A stretch of 64,000 bases of DNA from Alphaproteobacteria bacterium. GTDB taxonomy: Bacteria > Pseudomonadota > Alphaproteobacteria > Reyranellales > Reyranellaceae. Position numbers and translations under genes: made by a program. Below are positions 6,840-15,478 of the stretch, piece by piece; position 1 is the first letter of the stretch, and the number at the start of each line of letters is the position of its first letter. Location of the stretch: the NCBI GenBank assembly GCA_016869975.1, contig VGCZ01000025.1:1-64000 (forward strand). Direction: 5' to 3'. The notes under the pieces are model-generated. The model saw only the letters and a list, made by a program, of their open reading frames with translations, made no database searches and was not told the DNA's origin.

Positions 6840-9683
6840 ATGGCCGCGCTGTACGACACCATCCTTCGCCGCCGCGCGATCATCAGCCGGCAGGCGCTGC
6901 TCGCCACCATCGAGCGCATCTGCGGCGACGCCGCCGAGGGCGGCGAGCCGCCGCGCGCGCCGGTGCTGGCGGCGTTCAAGGACGCGCTGGCCGCTGGCCG
7001 CGCCGAGATCCGCCGGCGCTTCGAAGGCGAAGCTGAGAAAGACGCGCAGCTGGTCAATGACGGGCCGGCGGTGCTGGCCGCGACCTCCTATCTGATGGAT
7101 CAGCTGATCCGCGCCCTGTTCGATTTCGTCGTCGAACGCGTCTATCCGGCGGCCAATCCCAGCATGGCCGAGCAGATCGCGCTGGTCGCCACCGGCGGCT
7201 ATGGACGCGGCCAGCTGGCGCCGCAATCCGACATCGATCTGCTGTTCCTGCTGCCCTACAAGCAGACACCGCGCGGCGAGCAGATCGTCGAGTACATGCT
7301 GTACTTCCTGTGGGACCTCGGCCTGAAAGTCGGCCACGCCACCCGCTCGGTACAGGAATGCATCCGCCAGGCTGAGCGCGACCACACCGTGCGCACCGCG
7401 ACGCTCGAGACGCGCTGGCTGTGGGGCGAGCGCGCGTTGCACGACGAGCTCAAGCAGGCCTTCGCGCAGAAATTCCTCGTCGGCGAGGGCCGCGACTTCG
7501 TCGAGGCCAAGCTCGCCGAGCGCGACGCGCGTCATCAGCGCATGGGCGACTCGCGCTATGTCGTCGAGCCCAACGTCAAGGAAGGCAAGGGCGGCCTGCG
7601 CGACCTGCAGACGCTGTACTGGATCGCCAAGTACCTCTACCGCGTCGAGGGCGTCGCCGAGCTGGTCGACAAGGACGTGCTGACCGCCGCGGAGGCGCGC
7701 CAGTTCCAGCGCGCCGAACGGTTTCTCTCGACGGTGCGCTGCCACATCCACTACCTCTCCGGCCGCCCCGACGATCGCCTGTCGTTCGACCTGCAGCGCG
7801 AGGTGGCGCGGCGCACCCACTACGCCGACCGACCCGGCAGCAAGGGCGTCGAGCGGTTCATGAAGCACTACTATCTGCACGCCAAGACGGTCGGCGACCT
7901 CACGCGCATCTTCATCGCCGCGCTCGAGGCGAGCCGTCGGCGCAAGCCCAAGCTGGCGTTCCTGCTGTCGGCGCTCAAGCCGCGCCAGCTCGAAGGTTTC
8001 AAGGTCGACGGCGAGCGGCTGGCGGTGGGCGGCGCCGAGGATTTCGCGCGCGAGCCGGTGCGCTTCCTACGCCTGTTCCATGTCGCGCAGGAGAACGGTA
8101 TCGACATCCATCCGGCGACGCTCAGGCTGATCACGCAGAACATCAAGCTGGTCGACGCCAGGCTGCGCGCCGATCCCGAGGCCAATCGCCTGTTCATGGC
8201 GATGCTGACGTCGCGCAAGGATCCCGAGACGACCTTGCGCCGCCTCAACGAGGCCGGCGTCTTCGGCAAGTTCATCCCGGATTTCGGCCGCGTCGTGGCG
8301 CAGACCCAGCACGACATGTACCACACGTACACGGTCGACGAGCACACCATCCGCGCCATCGGCATCCTCTCGCGCATCGAGACCGGCGACCTCGAGGAAG
8401 ACCATCCGCTGTCGACCAAGATCGTGCACAAGGTGCTGTCGCGGCCGGTGCTTTACCTCGCGGTGCTGCTGCACGACATCGCCAAGGGCCGCGGCGGCGA
8501 CCACTCGGTGCTGGGCGCCGACGTCGCCATGCAGCTCGGCCCGCGCCTTGGTCTGAGCGACGCCGAGACCGAGACCGTGGCCTGGCTGGTGCGTTATCAC
8601 CTCGCGATGTCGGGCACCGCCTTCCAGCGCGACCTGCAGGATCCCAAGACCATCGCCGACTTCGCCGCCCTGGTGCAATCGCCGGAGCGCTTGCGCCTCC
8701 TGCTGGTGCTGACGGTCTGCGACATCCGCGCCGTCGGCCCCAATGTGTGGAATGGCTGGAAGGCCGCCCTGCTGCGCCAGCTCTACTACGCCGCCGAACA
8801 CATGCTGTCGGGCGGCACCTTGCAGGGCGGCCGCGCCGAGCGCGTGAAGCAGGCGCAAGCGGATGTCGCGCCGCTGCTCGCCGGCTGGAGCGACGCGGAG
8901 AAAGACGCGCATTTCGCCAGCGGCCTGCCCGCCTACTGGCTGTCGTTCGACGCGCCGACGCTCGCCTGGCAGGCCGGGCTGGTGCGCGCCGCCGCCAAGG
9001 CGCCCAAGCCGCTGCATGTCGCGCACCGCGTCGACACGCGGCGCGCGATCACCGAGGTCACCGTCTATACGCTCGACACGCACGGCCTGTTCGCGCGGCT
9101 GGCCGGCGCCTTCGCCGTCTCCGGCGCCAGCATCGTCGACGCCAAGATCTTCACCATGTCCGACGGCATGGCGCTCGACACGTTCTGGATCCAGGATTTC
9201 GACGGCATGGCCTTCGACCGGCCCGAGCGCCTGCAGCGCCTGTGGGCGCGGCTCGAGCTGGCGCTGACCAACCGGCTCGACGTCAACGCCGAGCTCGAAC
9301 GCCAACGGCCGAACTACCCGACCCGCGATCAGGTCTTCACCGTCGAGCCGCGCGTGTTGATCGACAACGCCGCGTCCAACACCCACACCGTGATCGAGGT
9401 CAACGGCCGCGACCGTCCGGGCTTCCTGCACACGGTCACCCGGGCCCTGACCCGCTGCAATCTGCAGATCCAGTCCGCCCATATCACGACCTATGGCGAA
9501 CGCGCGGTCGACGTCTTCTACGTCAAGGACCTGTTCGGCCTGAAAGTGGTGCACGAGGGCAAGCTGGCGGACATCCGCCGCCAGGTCGACGAGGCCATCC
9601 GGGCCTTCGACGGCCGATTCGCCCCCCAGCCCATGCTCGGAACGGACCCGGTGCGGACGCGCCGCGCGGCGGGGGCGGAGTAG
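6840..9683 (+). CDS. glnD: [Protein-PII] uridylyltransferase / uridylyl-removing enzyme
   Basis: A 947-residue bifunctional nitrogen sensor that uridylylates PII (GlnB/GlnK) when glutamine is low and removes UMP when it is high. In order: nucleotidyltransferase domain (VATGGYGRGQLAPQSDIDLL, with the metal-binding DID), the GlnD helical region (EGKGGLRDLQTLYWI), HD hydrolase domain (LYLAVLLHDIAKGRGGDHS), and two C-terminal ACT domains (VYTLDTHGLFARLAGAF and VNGRDRPGFLHTVTRAL). Length matches alphaproteobacterial GlnD. The ATG at 6840 has no clear ribosome binding site, but the N-terminus fits the family. It is followed by an AT-rich gap and a TPR gene. Confidence 0.97.
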   Translation: MAALYDTILRRRAIISRQALLATIERICGDAAEGGEPPRAPVLAAFKDALAAGRAEIRRRFEGEAEKDAQLVNDGPAVLAATSYLMDQLIRALFDFVVERVYPAANPSMAEQIALVATGGYGRGQLAPQSDIDLLFLLPYKQTPRGEQIVEYMLYFLWDLGLKVGHATRSVQECIRQAERDHTVRTATLETRWLWGERALHDELKQAFAQKFLVGEGRDFVEAKLAERDARHQRMGDSRYVVEPNVKEGKGGLRDLQTLYWIAKYLYRVEGVAELVDKDVLTAAEARQFQRAERFLSTVRCHIHYLSGRPDDRLSFDLQREVARRTHYADRPGSKGVERFMKHYYLHAKTVGDLTRIFIAALEASRRRKPKLAFLLSALKPRQLEGFKVDGERLAVGGAEDFAREPVRFLRLFHVAQENGIDIHPATLRLITQNIKLVDARLRADPEANRLFMAMLTSRKDPETTLRRLNEAGVFGKFIPDFGRVVAQTQHDMYHTYTVDEHTIRAIGILSRIETGDLEEDHPLSTKIVHKVLSRPVLYLAVLLHDIAKGRGGDHSVLGADVAMQLGPRLGLSDAETETVAWLVRYHLAMSGTAFQRDLQDPKTIADFAALVQSPERLRLLLVLTVCDIRAVGPNVWNGWKAALLRQLYYAAEHMLSGGTLQGGRAERVKQAQADVAPLLAGWSDAEKDAHFASGLPAYWLSFDAPTLAWQAGLVRAAAKAPKPLHVAHRVDTRRAITEVTVYTLDTHGLFARLAGAFAVSGASIVDAKIFTMSDGMALDTFWIQDFDGMAFDRPERLQRLWARLELALTNRLDVNAELERQRPNYPTRDQVFTVEPRVLIDNAASNTHTVIEVNGRDRPGFLHTVTRALTRCNLQIQSAHITTYGERAVDVFYVKDLFGLKVVHEGKLADIRRQVDEAIRAFDGRFAPQPMLGTDPVRTRRAAGAE

Positions 9684-9795
9684 CCGCTTAGAGAGTATTC
9701 ACAAACGGCGTAAATTCCTGTATTATGGGCTATTAGGGTAATTTTATAATCACGTTTGTTAGCCACAACCTATAGACAAGACGGCCGCCCTACCC
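9684..9795 (+). promoter_or_regulatory. AT-rich promoter-like gap upstream of the TPR gene
   Basis: These 112 bases are far more AT-rich than the surroundings and contain a perfect TATAAT at 9745-9750. No good -35 box sits 16-18 bp upstream (the bases there read roughly TATTATG), so this is a candidate promoter for the membrane TPR gene rather than a proven one. Confidence 0.4.
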
Positions 9796-11016
9796 ATGCT
9801 GTCCATGTTCTTCGACGACCTGTTCCGCGGCACATCCACGCTCGTGATTGGCCTCGTGGTGATCATCGTATTCGTCGGCCTCGTGCTCTACGTCGCCATG
9901 TTCGCCGGCGGCGGCAGCAGCACGTCCAATGGCGGCAAGGCGCGGCGGACCACGTTGATGATGGTGGCGCCACTCATCCTGCTGTGCAGTGGCGCATGGG
10001 CCTACTATTCCTATGATCGTTTCGGCGGAATCTCCCTGCCGTCAGGTTCCATGCCTGTGTGGGACCGGCCGGGCCCCTGGGGCGAGTCCGAACGCGCGGC
10101 CAAGCAGGCCGACCGCGCCCAGCAGCAATTGCGAGCCGGCGATGCCGACGGCGCCCGCCTCTCCCTGGAGGGCGCGCTCGACAGCTATCGCCGCGCGCGC
10201 AACGTGCTGGGCGAGGCTAAGACCCTGGGCGCGATCGGCGATATCGACCGTCGGATGGGTCGCTACGACATCGCCCGCGCCGCCTACAGCGACGCGCTGG
10301 CGCTCTACCGCAAGGAATTCAACCGCGCCGGTGTCGCCAACGTCCTGCGCGGTCTCGGCGAGCTCGAGCGCCAGATGGGCAATCGCGAGCCGGCGATCGC
10401 CGCCTACAGCGAGGCCCGCGAGCTGTATCGCCTGCTCAACGATCGTCAGGGCGAGGCCAACACGCTGCTGAGCTACGCCGAGCTGCTGCGCAACGTCAAC
10501 GAGGCCGCCAACGCGCGCAAGCTCTACATCGACGCGCAGCGGCTTTATCGCCTCGAGCGCGACCGCGCCGGCCAGGCCTTCGTGCTGCTCGGGCTCGGCG
10601 ATCTCGAGCGCGACGAGGGACAGATCGACAGGGCGCGCGCGACCTACGACGAGGCGCGCGAAATCTTCCGCGACGATCGCGTCCGCTTCGGCGAAGCCTT
10701 GGCCCTGCTCGCCCTCGGCGATATCGAGATCGTCAGGCGCGAGCCCAACGCGGCGCGGCCGTTCTATACCGAGGCGCGCATGATCCTCTATCGCGACCGG
10801 GTGATGTTCGGCGAGATCCACTCGCTGACCGGTCTGTCGCTGGTCGAGCGCCTGTCCAACAACCCGGCCAAGGCCATCGAGTGGTCGCGCGGCGCCAACG
10901 CCGTGGCCGCGCAGGCCCGCGACGCGGTGTCGGCGGCGGCATTGGCGCATCTGGCGCAGCATCCCGGCACCGCGCCACCCGCCCGCATGCGCGCGCGTTA
11001 CTACAGCCTGCGCTGA
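9796..11016 (+). CDS. Membrane-anchored tetratricopeptide-repeat protein
   Basis: A 406-residue protein with two N-terminal membrane segments (about residues 15-37 and 53-67), then about six tandem ~40-residue TPR-like repeats from residue ~95 to 375. Repeat units share the pattern A-x-x-x-L-G-x-G-D-(I/L)-x-R-x-x-G and A-R-x-x-Y-x-x-A, as in kinesin-light-chain-type TPRs. It probably presents a cytoplasmic or periplasmic protein-binding scaffold at the inner membrane; partners are unknown. It stands alone after glnD and has its own AT-rich upstream region. Confidence 0.8.
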   Translation: MLSMFFDDLFRGTSTLVIGLVVIIVFVGLVLYVAMFAGGGSSTSNGGKARRTTLMMVAPLILLCSGAWAYYSYDRFGGISLPSGSMPVWDRPGPWGESERAAKQADRAQQQLRAGDADGARLSLEGALDSYRRARNVLGEAKTLGAIGDIDRRMGRYDIARAAYSDALALYRKEFNRAGVANVLRGLGELERQMGNREPAIAAYSEARELYRLLNDRQGEANTLLSYAELLRNVNEAANARKLYIDAQRLYRLERDRAGQAFVLLGLGDLERDEGQIDRARATYDEAREIFRDDRVRFGEALALLALGDIEIVRREPNAARPFYTEARMILYRDRVMFGEIHSLTGLSLVERLSNNPAKAIEWSRGANAVAAQARDAVSAAALAHLAQHPGTAPPARMRARYYSLR

Positions 11017-11071
11017 AGGCTCGAGTTTCTTTCGAAGCGCCGTTGGAGCGCCAGGGCTCCAACGAGCGACC

Positions 11072-11491
11072 TCATCGGTCGGCCTTGACGGAAATCGGCG
11101 TCGGACAGGGCTTGCCCTCGGCCTCGCATATCGCGTCCACCACGCCGATTCCGACGATATCAGCGCAGGCGGCCCCCATCGGTCGCGATTCGTCGCCGTG
11201 GACGACCAGCGGGCGCATCGCGTCCGGCGCGATCGGCCGGCTCACGCCATGACGATAGGACGACTTGAACTCTTGCCTGTGCGTACGACCGTCGCGTAGC
11301 GCGAATTCGAGATCGACCTGGACGTAGTCGACGGGCCGGCGCGATCGGTTGTGCGCGATCAGCGACGGTACGCAGGAGCCGAACACCGTCGTATCGGGGC
11401 CGCGCGTCACGACGATGATGTCGTCGGCGCGCGATGGCGTAGCAAGCGCGAGCGCGGTCAATAAGACCGCGGCGGGGCGACGACCGATCAT
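11072..11491 (-). CDS. Small secreted protein of unknown function
   Basis: A 139-residue protein with a signal peptide (MIGRRPAAVLLTALALATPS, cleaved near SRA-DD). The mature region has three cysteines and a beta-rich look (VDYVQVDLEFALRDGRTHRQ), but no family is recognised. Its ATG overlaps the stop codon of ppsR as ATGA, so it is translated together with ppsR. Nothing in it suggests a link to pyruvate metabolism. Confidence 0.65.
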   Translation of the reverse strand: MIGRRPAAVLLTALALATPSRADDIIVVTRGPDTTVFGSCVPSLIAHNRSRRPVDYVQVDLEFALRDGRTHRQEFKSSYRHGVSRPIAPDAMRPLVVHGDESRPMGAACADIVGIGVVDAICEAEGKPCPTPISVKADR

Positions 11492-12327
11492 TCCGCGATA
11501 TCCCCGCGCCTGGCTTCGCGGCGTTGCGCCAGGATCTGCATGATCGCCGCGGCGGTTTCCTCGATCGAGCGGCGGGTAACGTCGATGCTCTGCCAGCGCT
11601 TGCGCGCGTAGTAGCGCCGCGCCGCCTGCATCTCGGCCTGCACCTTCTCGATGTCGGTGTAGTCGCTCTCGGTTTCCTCCTGCAGCAGGCGCAACCGATT
11701 GCGGCGGATCTGCACCAGACGCTCGGGATCCGTGGTCAAGCCGATCACCAGCGGCCGCGTCGCGCTCTCCAGCTCGGGCGGCGGCGGCACGTCGGGCACC
11801 AGCGGTATATTGGCCGCCTTCACGCCACGATTGGCGAGGTAGACGCAGGTCGGCGTCTTGGAGGTGCGCGAGGGCCCGACCAGGATCACGTCGGCGTCGT
11901 CGATGTCGTGCGTCGACTGACCGTCGTCGTGCGCCAGCGTGTAATGCATGGCGTCGATACGGCCGAAATACTCGTCGTCGAGCGCGTGCTGGCGACCGGG
12001 CCACATCGCCGTCTTGCTGTGGAAGTGCACGCCCAGCATGCTCATCGCCTGGTCGAGCACGCCGACGCAGGGCAACTGCAGACGCCGGCAATGCTCGCGC
12101 AGCCGGTCGCGCAACTCCGGATCGACCAGGGTATAGAGCACAGGGCCACGATTGAGCTCGATGGCGCCGGCGACCTTGTCGATCTGACCCACGGTGCGGA
12201 TCAGCGGCCAGGTGTGCTCGGTGACGAATACGCCCTCGAACTGCACCAGGCAGGCGCGCGCCACGCTGGTGACGGTCTCGCCGGTCGAGTCCGATACCAA
12301 GTGGACGTGGAAATTGCGGCTGCGCAT
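11488..12327 (-). CDS. ppsR: PEP synthetase/pyruvate-phosphate dikinase regulatory kinase-phosphorylase (DUF299)
   Basis: A ~279-residue bifunctional regulator that uses ADP to phosphorylate, and phosphate to dephosphorylate, a threonine of PEP synthase or PPDK. The start FHVHLVSDSTGETVTSVARA and the P-loop-like VGPSRTSKTPTCVYLANRG are diagnostic. The chosen start is the ATG at 12327 (MRSRNFHVH); an upstream in-frame ATG at 12345 would add six residues. It is divergent from hemE. In Caulobacter and other alphaproteobacteria this gene and hemE flank the chromosomal origin. Confidence 0.93.
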   Translation of the reverse strand: MRSRNFHVHLVSDSTGETVTSVARACLVQFEGVFVTEHTWPLIRTVGQIDKVAGAIELNRGPVLYTLVDPELRDRLREHCRRLQLPCVGVLDQAMSMLGVHFHSKTAMWPGRQHALDDEYFGRIDAMHYTLAHDDGQSTHDIDDADVILVGPSRTSKTPTCVYLANRGVKAANIPLVPDVPPPPELESATRPLVIGLTTDPERLVQIRRNRLRLLQEETESDYTDIEKVQAEMQAARRYYARKRWQSIDVTRRSIEETAAAIMQILAQRREARRGDIAE

Positions 12328-12698
12328 CGCCGCAAGCTTACCCACGCCAGCCGGGGAATAACAGGTGGACGAACGCCGACGTCATCCCCGATGCGCACCG
12401 TCGACACCAGCGATACGCGCCATCGTCCCCGCCGGCCGTCGCCGAACGCCGCGAATCCTCCGCCGGGGATTTTCGACCGGCGCCGATGGCGAAGGTCGGG
12501 GATAGCGAATTCATCCCCGTTGTCCCCGATATTGTCGCGGCACCAGGTCTCGGCCGAATCGCGGCAAATTCGCCTGTGCCGACCGCGCTGTCCCCATGCT
12601 ATCCATCATCCCGAGCAGCCTGTGGGCGGCACGGGGATGAATTTGATCCCCGCGCTTCACACGGCCTACTTCTTCTCCTCCTTAAGATTCAAAGATTC
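12328..12698. other. Candidate chromosomal replication origin (oriC) in the ppsR-hemE gap
   Basis: This 371-bp gap holds ten TCCCC/GGGGA sites (starting at 12353, 12385, 12426, 12465, 12498, 12514, 12523, 12591, 12633 and 12647), most in a TCATCCCCGAT-like context. Two pairs form inverted repeats, around 12497-12519 and 12632-12652. Caulobacter origin W-boxes, weak DnaA sites, are recalled as having a TCCCC core. Four GANTC (CcrM-type) sites lie at 12453, 12556, 12686 and 12694, and the hemE-proximal end is AT-rich. No perfect TTATCCACA box is present. Gene order matches the known alphaproteobacterial origin; function is inferred. It must also contain the two divergent promoters. Confidence 0.6.
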
Positions 12699-13745
12699 AT
12701 GAAAGAGAAGAAGACAAGAAACCTTATCCGTGCGCTTCGTGGAGAACGGCTGAAAAGCCCGCCGATCTGGCTGATGCGACAGGCGGGACGGTACCTGCCG
12801 GAGTATCGCGCGGTGCGGGCCAAGGCGGGCGGCTTCCTCGATCTCTGCTATACGCCGGACTTCGCCACCGAGGTGACGCTGCAGCCGATCCGCCGCTATG
12901 GCTTCGACGCAGCGATCATCTTCTCCGACATCCTGGTCATCCCGCATGGACTGGGCCAGGCGGTGTGGTTCGAGGAAGGCGAGGGACCCAAGCTCGAGGC
13001 GCTGTCGGGTCCCGGCGATCTGGCGAAGCTGTCGCGGGCGTCGGTCGAGGACAAGCTGGCGCCGGTCTACGCCGCGATCCGCGCCACGCGCGCGGCGCTG
13101 CCGGAGGAAACCGCGCTGATCGGCTTCTGCGGCGCGCCGTTCACCTTGGCGAGCTACATGATTGAGGGGGGTTCAAGTCGCGACTTCTTCAAGATCAAGC
13201 AATGGGCCTATGGCCACCCCGACAGCTTCCGCCGGCTGATCGATCTGCTGGTCGAGGCCTGTATCGATCACCTCGACCGTCAGGCCGAAGCCGGCTGTGA
13301 GGTGGTGCAGATCTTCGATAGCTGGGCCGGCGTGCTGCCGGAGGAACAGCTCTTCCGCTGGTCGGTGCAACCCATGCACGCCATCGCCAAGGGACTGAAG
13401 GCAAGACGACCCGATCTGCCGATTATCGTCTTTCCGCGCGGCGTGGGGCCGGCGGCGCTGATGTATCGCCGTTTGCAGGAGTTCGACGCGCTGTCGATCG
13501 ACACCGCGATCGGCGCGCATTGGGCGGCCGAGCAGCTACAGCCACATATCGCCGTGCAGGGCAATCTCGATCCGGCCATGCTGGTGACCGGCGGCGAGGC
13601 GATGGCGCACGAGACGAAGCGCATTCTCGGCAAGCTCGCCAGCGGCCGGCACATCTTCAATCTCGGCCACGGCATCGTGCCGCAAACGCCGCCCGACAAC
13701 GTCGCGCGCCTGGTCGAGATCGTGCGCGAGTGGTCAACCCGATGA
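12699..13745 (+). CDS. hemE: Uroporphyrinogen decarboxylase
   Basis: A 348-residue cytoplasmic enzyme that removes four carboxyl groups from uroporphyrinogen III to give coproporphyrinogen III. The substrate-binding motif PIWLMRQAGRYLPEYR (residues ~24-39), FSDILVIPHGLG with the catalytic Asp, GFCGAPFTLASYM and the C-terminal NLGHGIVPQTPP are all present. The start MKEKKTRNLIRAL at 12699 fits the family length; a longer upstream frame reads through the origin-like gap and is rejected. No obvious ribosome binding site precedes it. It heads the heme block hemE-hemH-hemJ, with a palindromic repeat between hemE and hemH. Confidence 0.96.
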   Translation: MKEKKTRNLIRALRGERLKSPPIWLMRQAGRYLPEYRAVRAKAGGFLDLCYTPDFATEVTLQPIRRYGFDAAIIFSDILVIPHGLGQAVWFEEGEGPKLEALSGPGDLAKLSRASVEDKLAPVYAAIRATRAALPEETALIGFCGAPFTLASYMIEGGSSRDFFKIKQWAYGHPDSFRRLIDLLVEACIDHLDRQAEAGCEVVQIFDSWAGVLPEEQLFRWSVQPMHAIAKGLKARRPDLPIIVFPRGVGPAALMYRRLQEFDALSIDTAIGAHWAAEQLQPHIAVQGNLDPAMLVTGGEAMAHETKRILGKLASGRHIFNLGHGIVPQTPPDNVARLVEIVREWSTR

Positions 13746-13754
13746 TCCTCCATT

Positions 13755-13855
13755 GTCGTCCCGAGCGTAGCGAAGGACCGCGCGGTGCGGAGGCCATGTC
13801 AATGCGCCGAGTATGTTCGCATCATCGCGAGGTCCTTCGCTCAGCTCAGGACAAC
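13755..13855. repeat. Dispersed palindromic element, copy B (hemE-hemH gap)
   Basis: Left arm GTCGTCCCGAGCGTAGCGAA begins at 13755 and the right arm, reading TCCTTCGCTCAGCTCAGGAC near 13833-13852, is its imperfect reverse complement. It fills almost the whole gap between hemE and hemH and abuts the hemH ribosome binding site (CAGGAG), so it could influence hemH expression through RNA folding. Same family as 1775-1839 and 37459-37560. Confidence 0.85.
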
Positions 13856-13866
13856 AGGAGCGTCGC

Positions 13867-15024
13867 ATGAAGGTCGCGGTCGTTCTGTTCAATCTCGGTG
13901 GGCCCGATTCTCCCGAGGCGGTCGAGCCGTTTTTGCGCAATCTGTTCAACGATCCGGCGATCATCGGCGCGCCGGGTTTCGTGCGTCGGCCGCTGGCGCG
14001 GTTCATCGCGTGGCGCCGTGCGCCGGTGGCCCGCGCCATATACGGCGAGATCGGTGGTCGGTCGCCAATCCTGCCGCAAACCGAGGCGCAGGCGCGCGCG
14101 CTGGAACGCGTGCTGAGCCAACGGCATCCCGAGATCCAGTTCCAGGCCTTCGTCTCGATGCGCTACTGGAATCCATTGTCCGATGCCGTGGTGCCGGCCG
14201 TGAAGGCCTGGAACCCCGACCGCGTCGTCCTGCTGCCGCTCTACCCGCAGATGTCGACGGCGACGTCGGAATCCTCGGTAAAAGACTGGTTCGCCGCCGC
14301 GGCGCGCGCCGGCCTACATGCGCCGAGCCACGTCGTCTGTTGCTATCCGACGCAGGCCGGCTTCGTCGAAGCGGCCGCCGGCCTGATTCGCGCGGCGATC
14401 GACAAGCTCGACGGACAACCCTGGCGTCTGCTGTTCTCGGCCCACGGCCTGCCGGAGAAGGTCATCCGCCGCGGCGATCCCTACCAATGGCAGGTCGAGC
14501 AGAGCGCGGCTGCCATCGTGCGGCAACTGGCGCTGCCTAACCTGGACTGGGGTGTCTGCTATCAGAGTCGGGTCGGTCCGCTGAAATGGATCGGGCCTTC
14601 GACCGAGTCGGAGATCCAGCGCGCCGGCGCCGACCGAAAGGCCGTTGTGCTGTTTCCTGTGGCCTTCGTCTCGGAGCACTCCGAGACCCTGGTCGAGCTC
14701 GACATCGAATATCGCGAGCTGGCGCACAAATCCGGCGTACCCGCTTTTCATCGCGTCGGGACGGTCGCCATTCACGACGCGTTCATCGGCGGGTTGGCGA
14801 GCCTGGTCGCCGGACTCGTCGTGGCGCCAGACCGATGGGTCGTCAATGACGGGAACTTCGCGGCCTGTCCGGCGACGCATCGTCGTTGTCCGCTGACCGA
14901 GCAAGCGCGCATGGCGACGGGACAGCGGCCGTCCAGCCCGCTGTGGCCGGCCGCTGCCGCTGTTGCAACCCGTGCCGGCGCCACCAGCACTTCGTCCTCA
15001 AGCGGCGTCAGTCGCGCGGAATAG
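13867..15024 (+). CDS. hemH: Ferrochelatase
   Basis: A 385-residue enzyme inserting Fe2+ into protoporphyrin IX, the last step of heme synthesis. Typical motifs: VVLFNLGGPDSPEAV at the start, FVSMRYWNPL, LLFSAHGLPEKVI with the metal-binding His, and FVSEHSETLVELDIEY with the catalytic Glu. The start at 13867 (MKVAVV) is preceded by CAGGAG; a longer frame would be encoded by the palindromic repeat and is rejected. The C-terminal ~60 residues form an unusual Ala/Ser/Thr-rich tail after a CPATHRRCP motif that could hold cluster or metal cysteines. hemJ starts 3 bp later. Confidence 0.95.
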   Translation: MKVAVVLFNLGGPDSPEAVEPFLRNLFNDPAIIGAPGFVRRPLARFIAWRRAPVARAIYGEIGGRSPILPQTEAQARALERVLSQRHPEIQFQAFVSMRYWNPLSDAVVPAVKAWNPDRVVLLPLYPQMSTATSESSVKDWFAAAARAGLHAPSHVVCCYPTQAGFVEAAAGLIRAAIDKLDGQPWRLLFSAHGLPEKVIRRGDPYQWQVEQSAAAIVRQLALPNLDWGVCYQSRVGPLKWIGPSTESEIQRAGADRKAVVLFPVAFVSEHSETLVELDIEYRELAHKSGVPAFHRVGTVAIHDAFIGGLASLVAGLVVAPDRWVVNDGNFAACPATHRRCPLTEQARMATGQRPSSPLWPAAAAVATRAGATSTSSSSGVSRAE

Positions 15025-15027
15025 GCG

Positions 15028-15453
15028 ATGCTCTATCTCGTCCTGAAATCCCTGCACATCATCGCGGTGATCGCCTGGATGGCGGGCATGCTCTATCTGC
15101 CGCGCCTCTACGTCTATCACGCCGATACCAAGCCAGGCTCGCCGCAGTCCGAGACGTTCAAGATCATGGAACGCCGCCTGCTGCGCGCGATCATCAACCC
15201 GGCGATGGTCGCGACCTGGATCTTCGGCCTGATCCTGGCCTATCTCGGCGGCTACTGGCTGCAGGGCTGGTTCATCCTCAAGCTCGCGCTGGTGCTGGCG
15301 ATGAGCGGCGTGCATGGCGCCTTCTCGCGTTGGCGAAAGGATTTCGAGGCCGATCGCAACACCAGGCCGGCGCGTTTCTATCGCGTCTGGAACGAGGTGC
15401 CGACTCTGCTGATGATCGGCATCGTCTTCCTGGTCGTTCTACAGCCCTTCTGA
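15028..15453 (+). CDS. hemJ: Protoporphyrinogen IX oxidase HemJ (CopD-like membrane protein)
   Basis: A 141-residue, four-helix inner-membrane protein that oxidises protoporphyrinogen IX, supplying the substrate of HemH. Family features include the N-terminal KSLHIIAVIAWMAGMLYLPR with the conserved His and the MERRLL segment, then helices at ~55-75, ~80-98 and ~120-141, ending VVLQPF. It follows hemH by 3 bp and completes the pathway segment hemE-hemH-hemJ; hemG/hemY type oxidases are not needed in organisms with this gene. Confidence 0.93.
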   Translation: MLYLVLKSLHIIAVIAWMAGMLYLPRLYVYHADTKPGSPQSETFKIMERRLLRAIINPAMVATWIFGLILAYLGGYWLQGWFILKLALVLAMSGVHGAFSRWRKDFEADRNTRPARFYRVWNEVPTLLMIGIVFLVVLQPF

Positions 15454-15478
15454 AGCGCAACGCGAGGGAGTGATGACT

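Noticed and set aside
12486-12698. Extension of hemE upstream to 12486
   Set aside because: It would read through the origin-like gap, has no family similarity, and the start at 12699 gives the normal hemE length.
12680-12698. CtrA-type site (TTAA-N7-TTAA) in the candidate origin
   Set aside because: Only one TTAA half-site is present (12682-12685); the second half reads AGAT.
14886-15024. Frameshift at the end of hemH
   Set aside because: The tail is odd (Ala/Ser/Thr-rich), but the frame runs cleanly to a stop 3 bp before hemJ, and other frames give no better ferrochelatase end.
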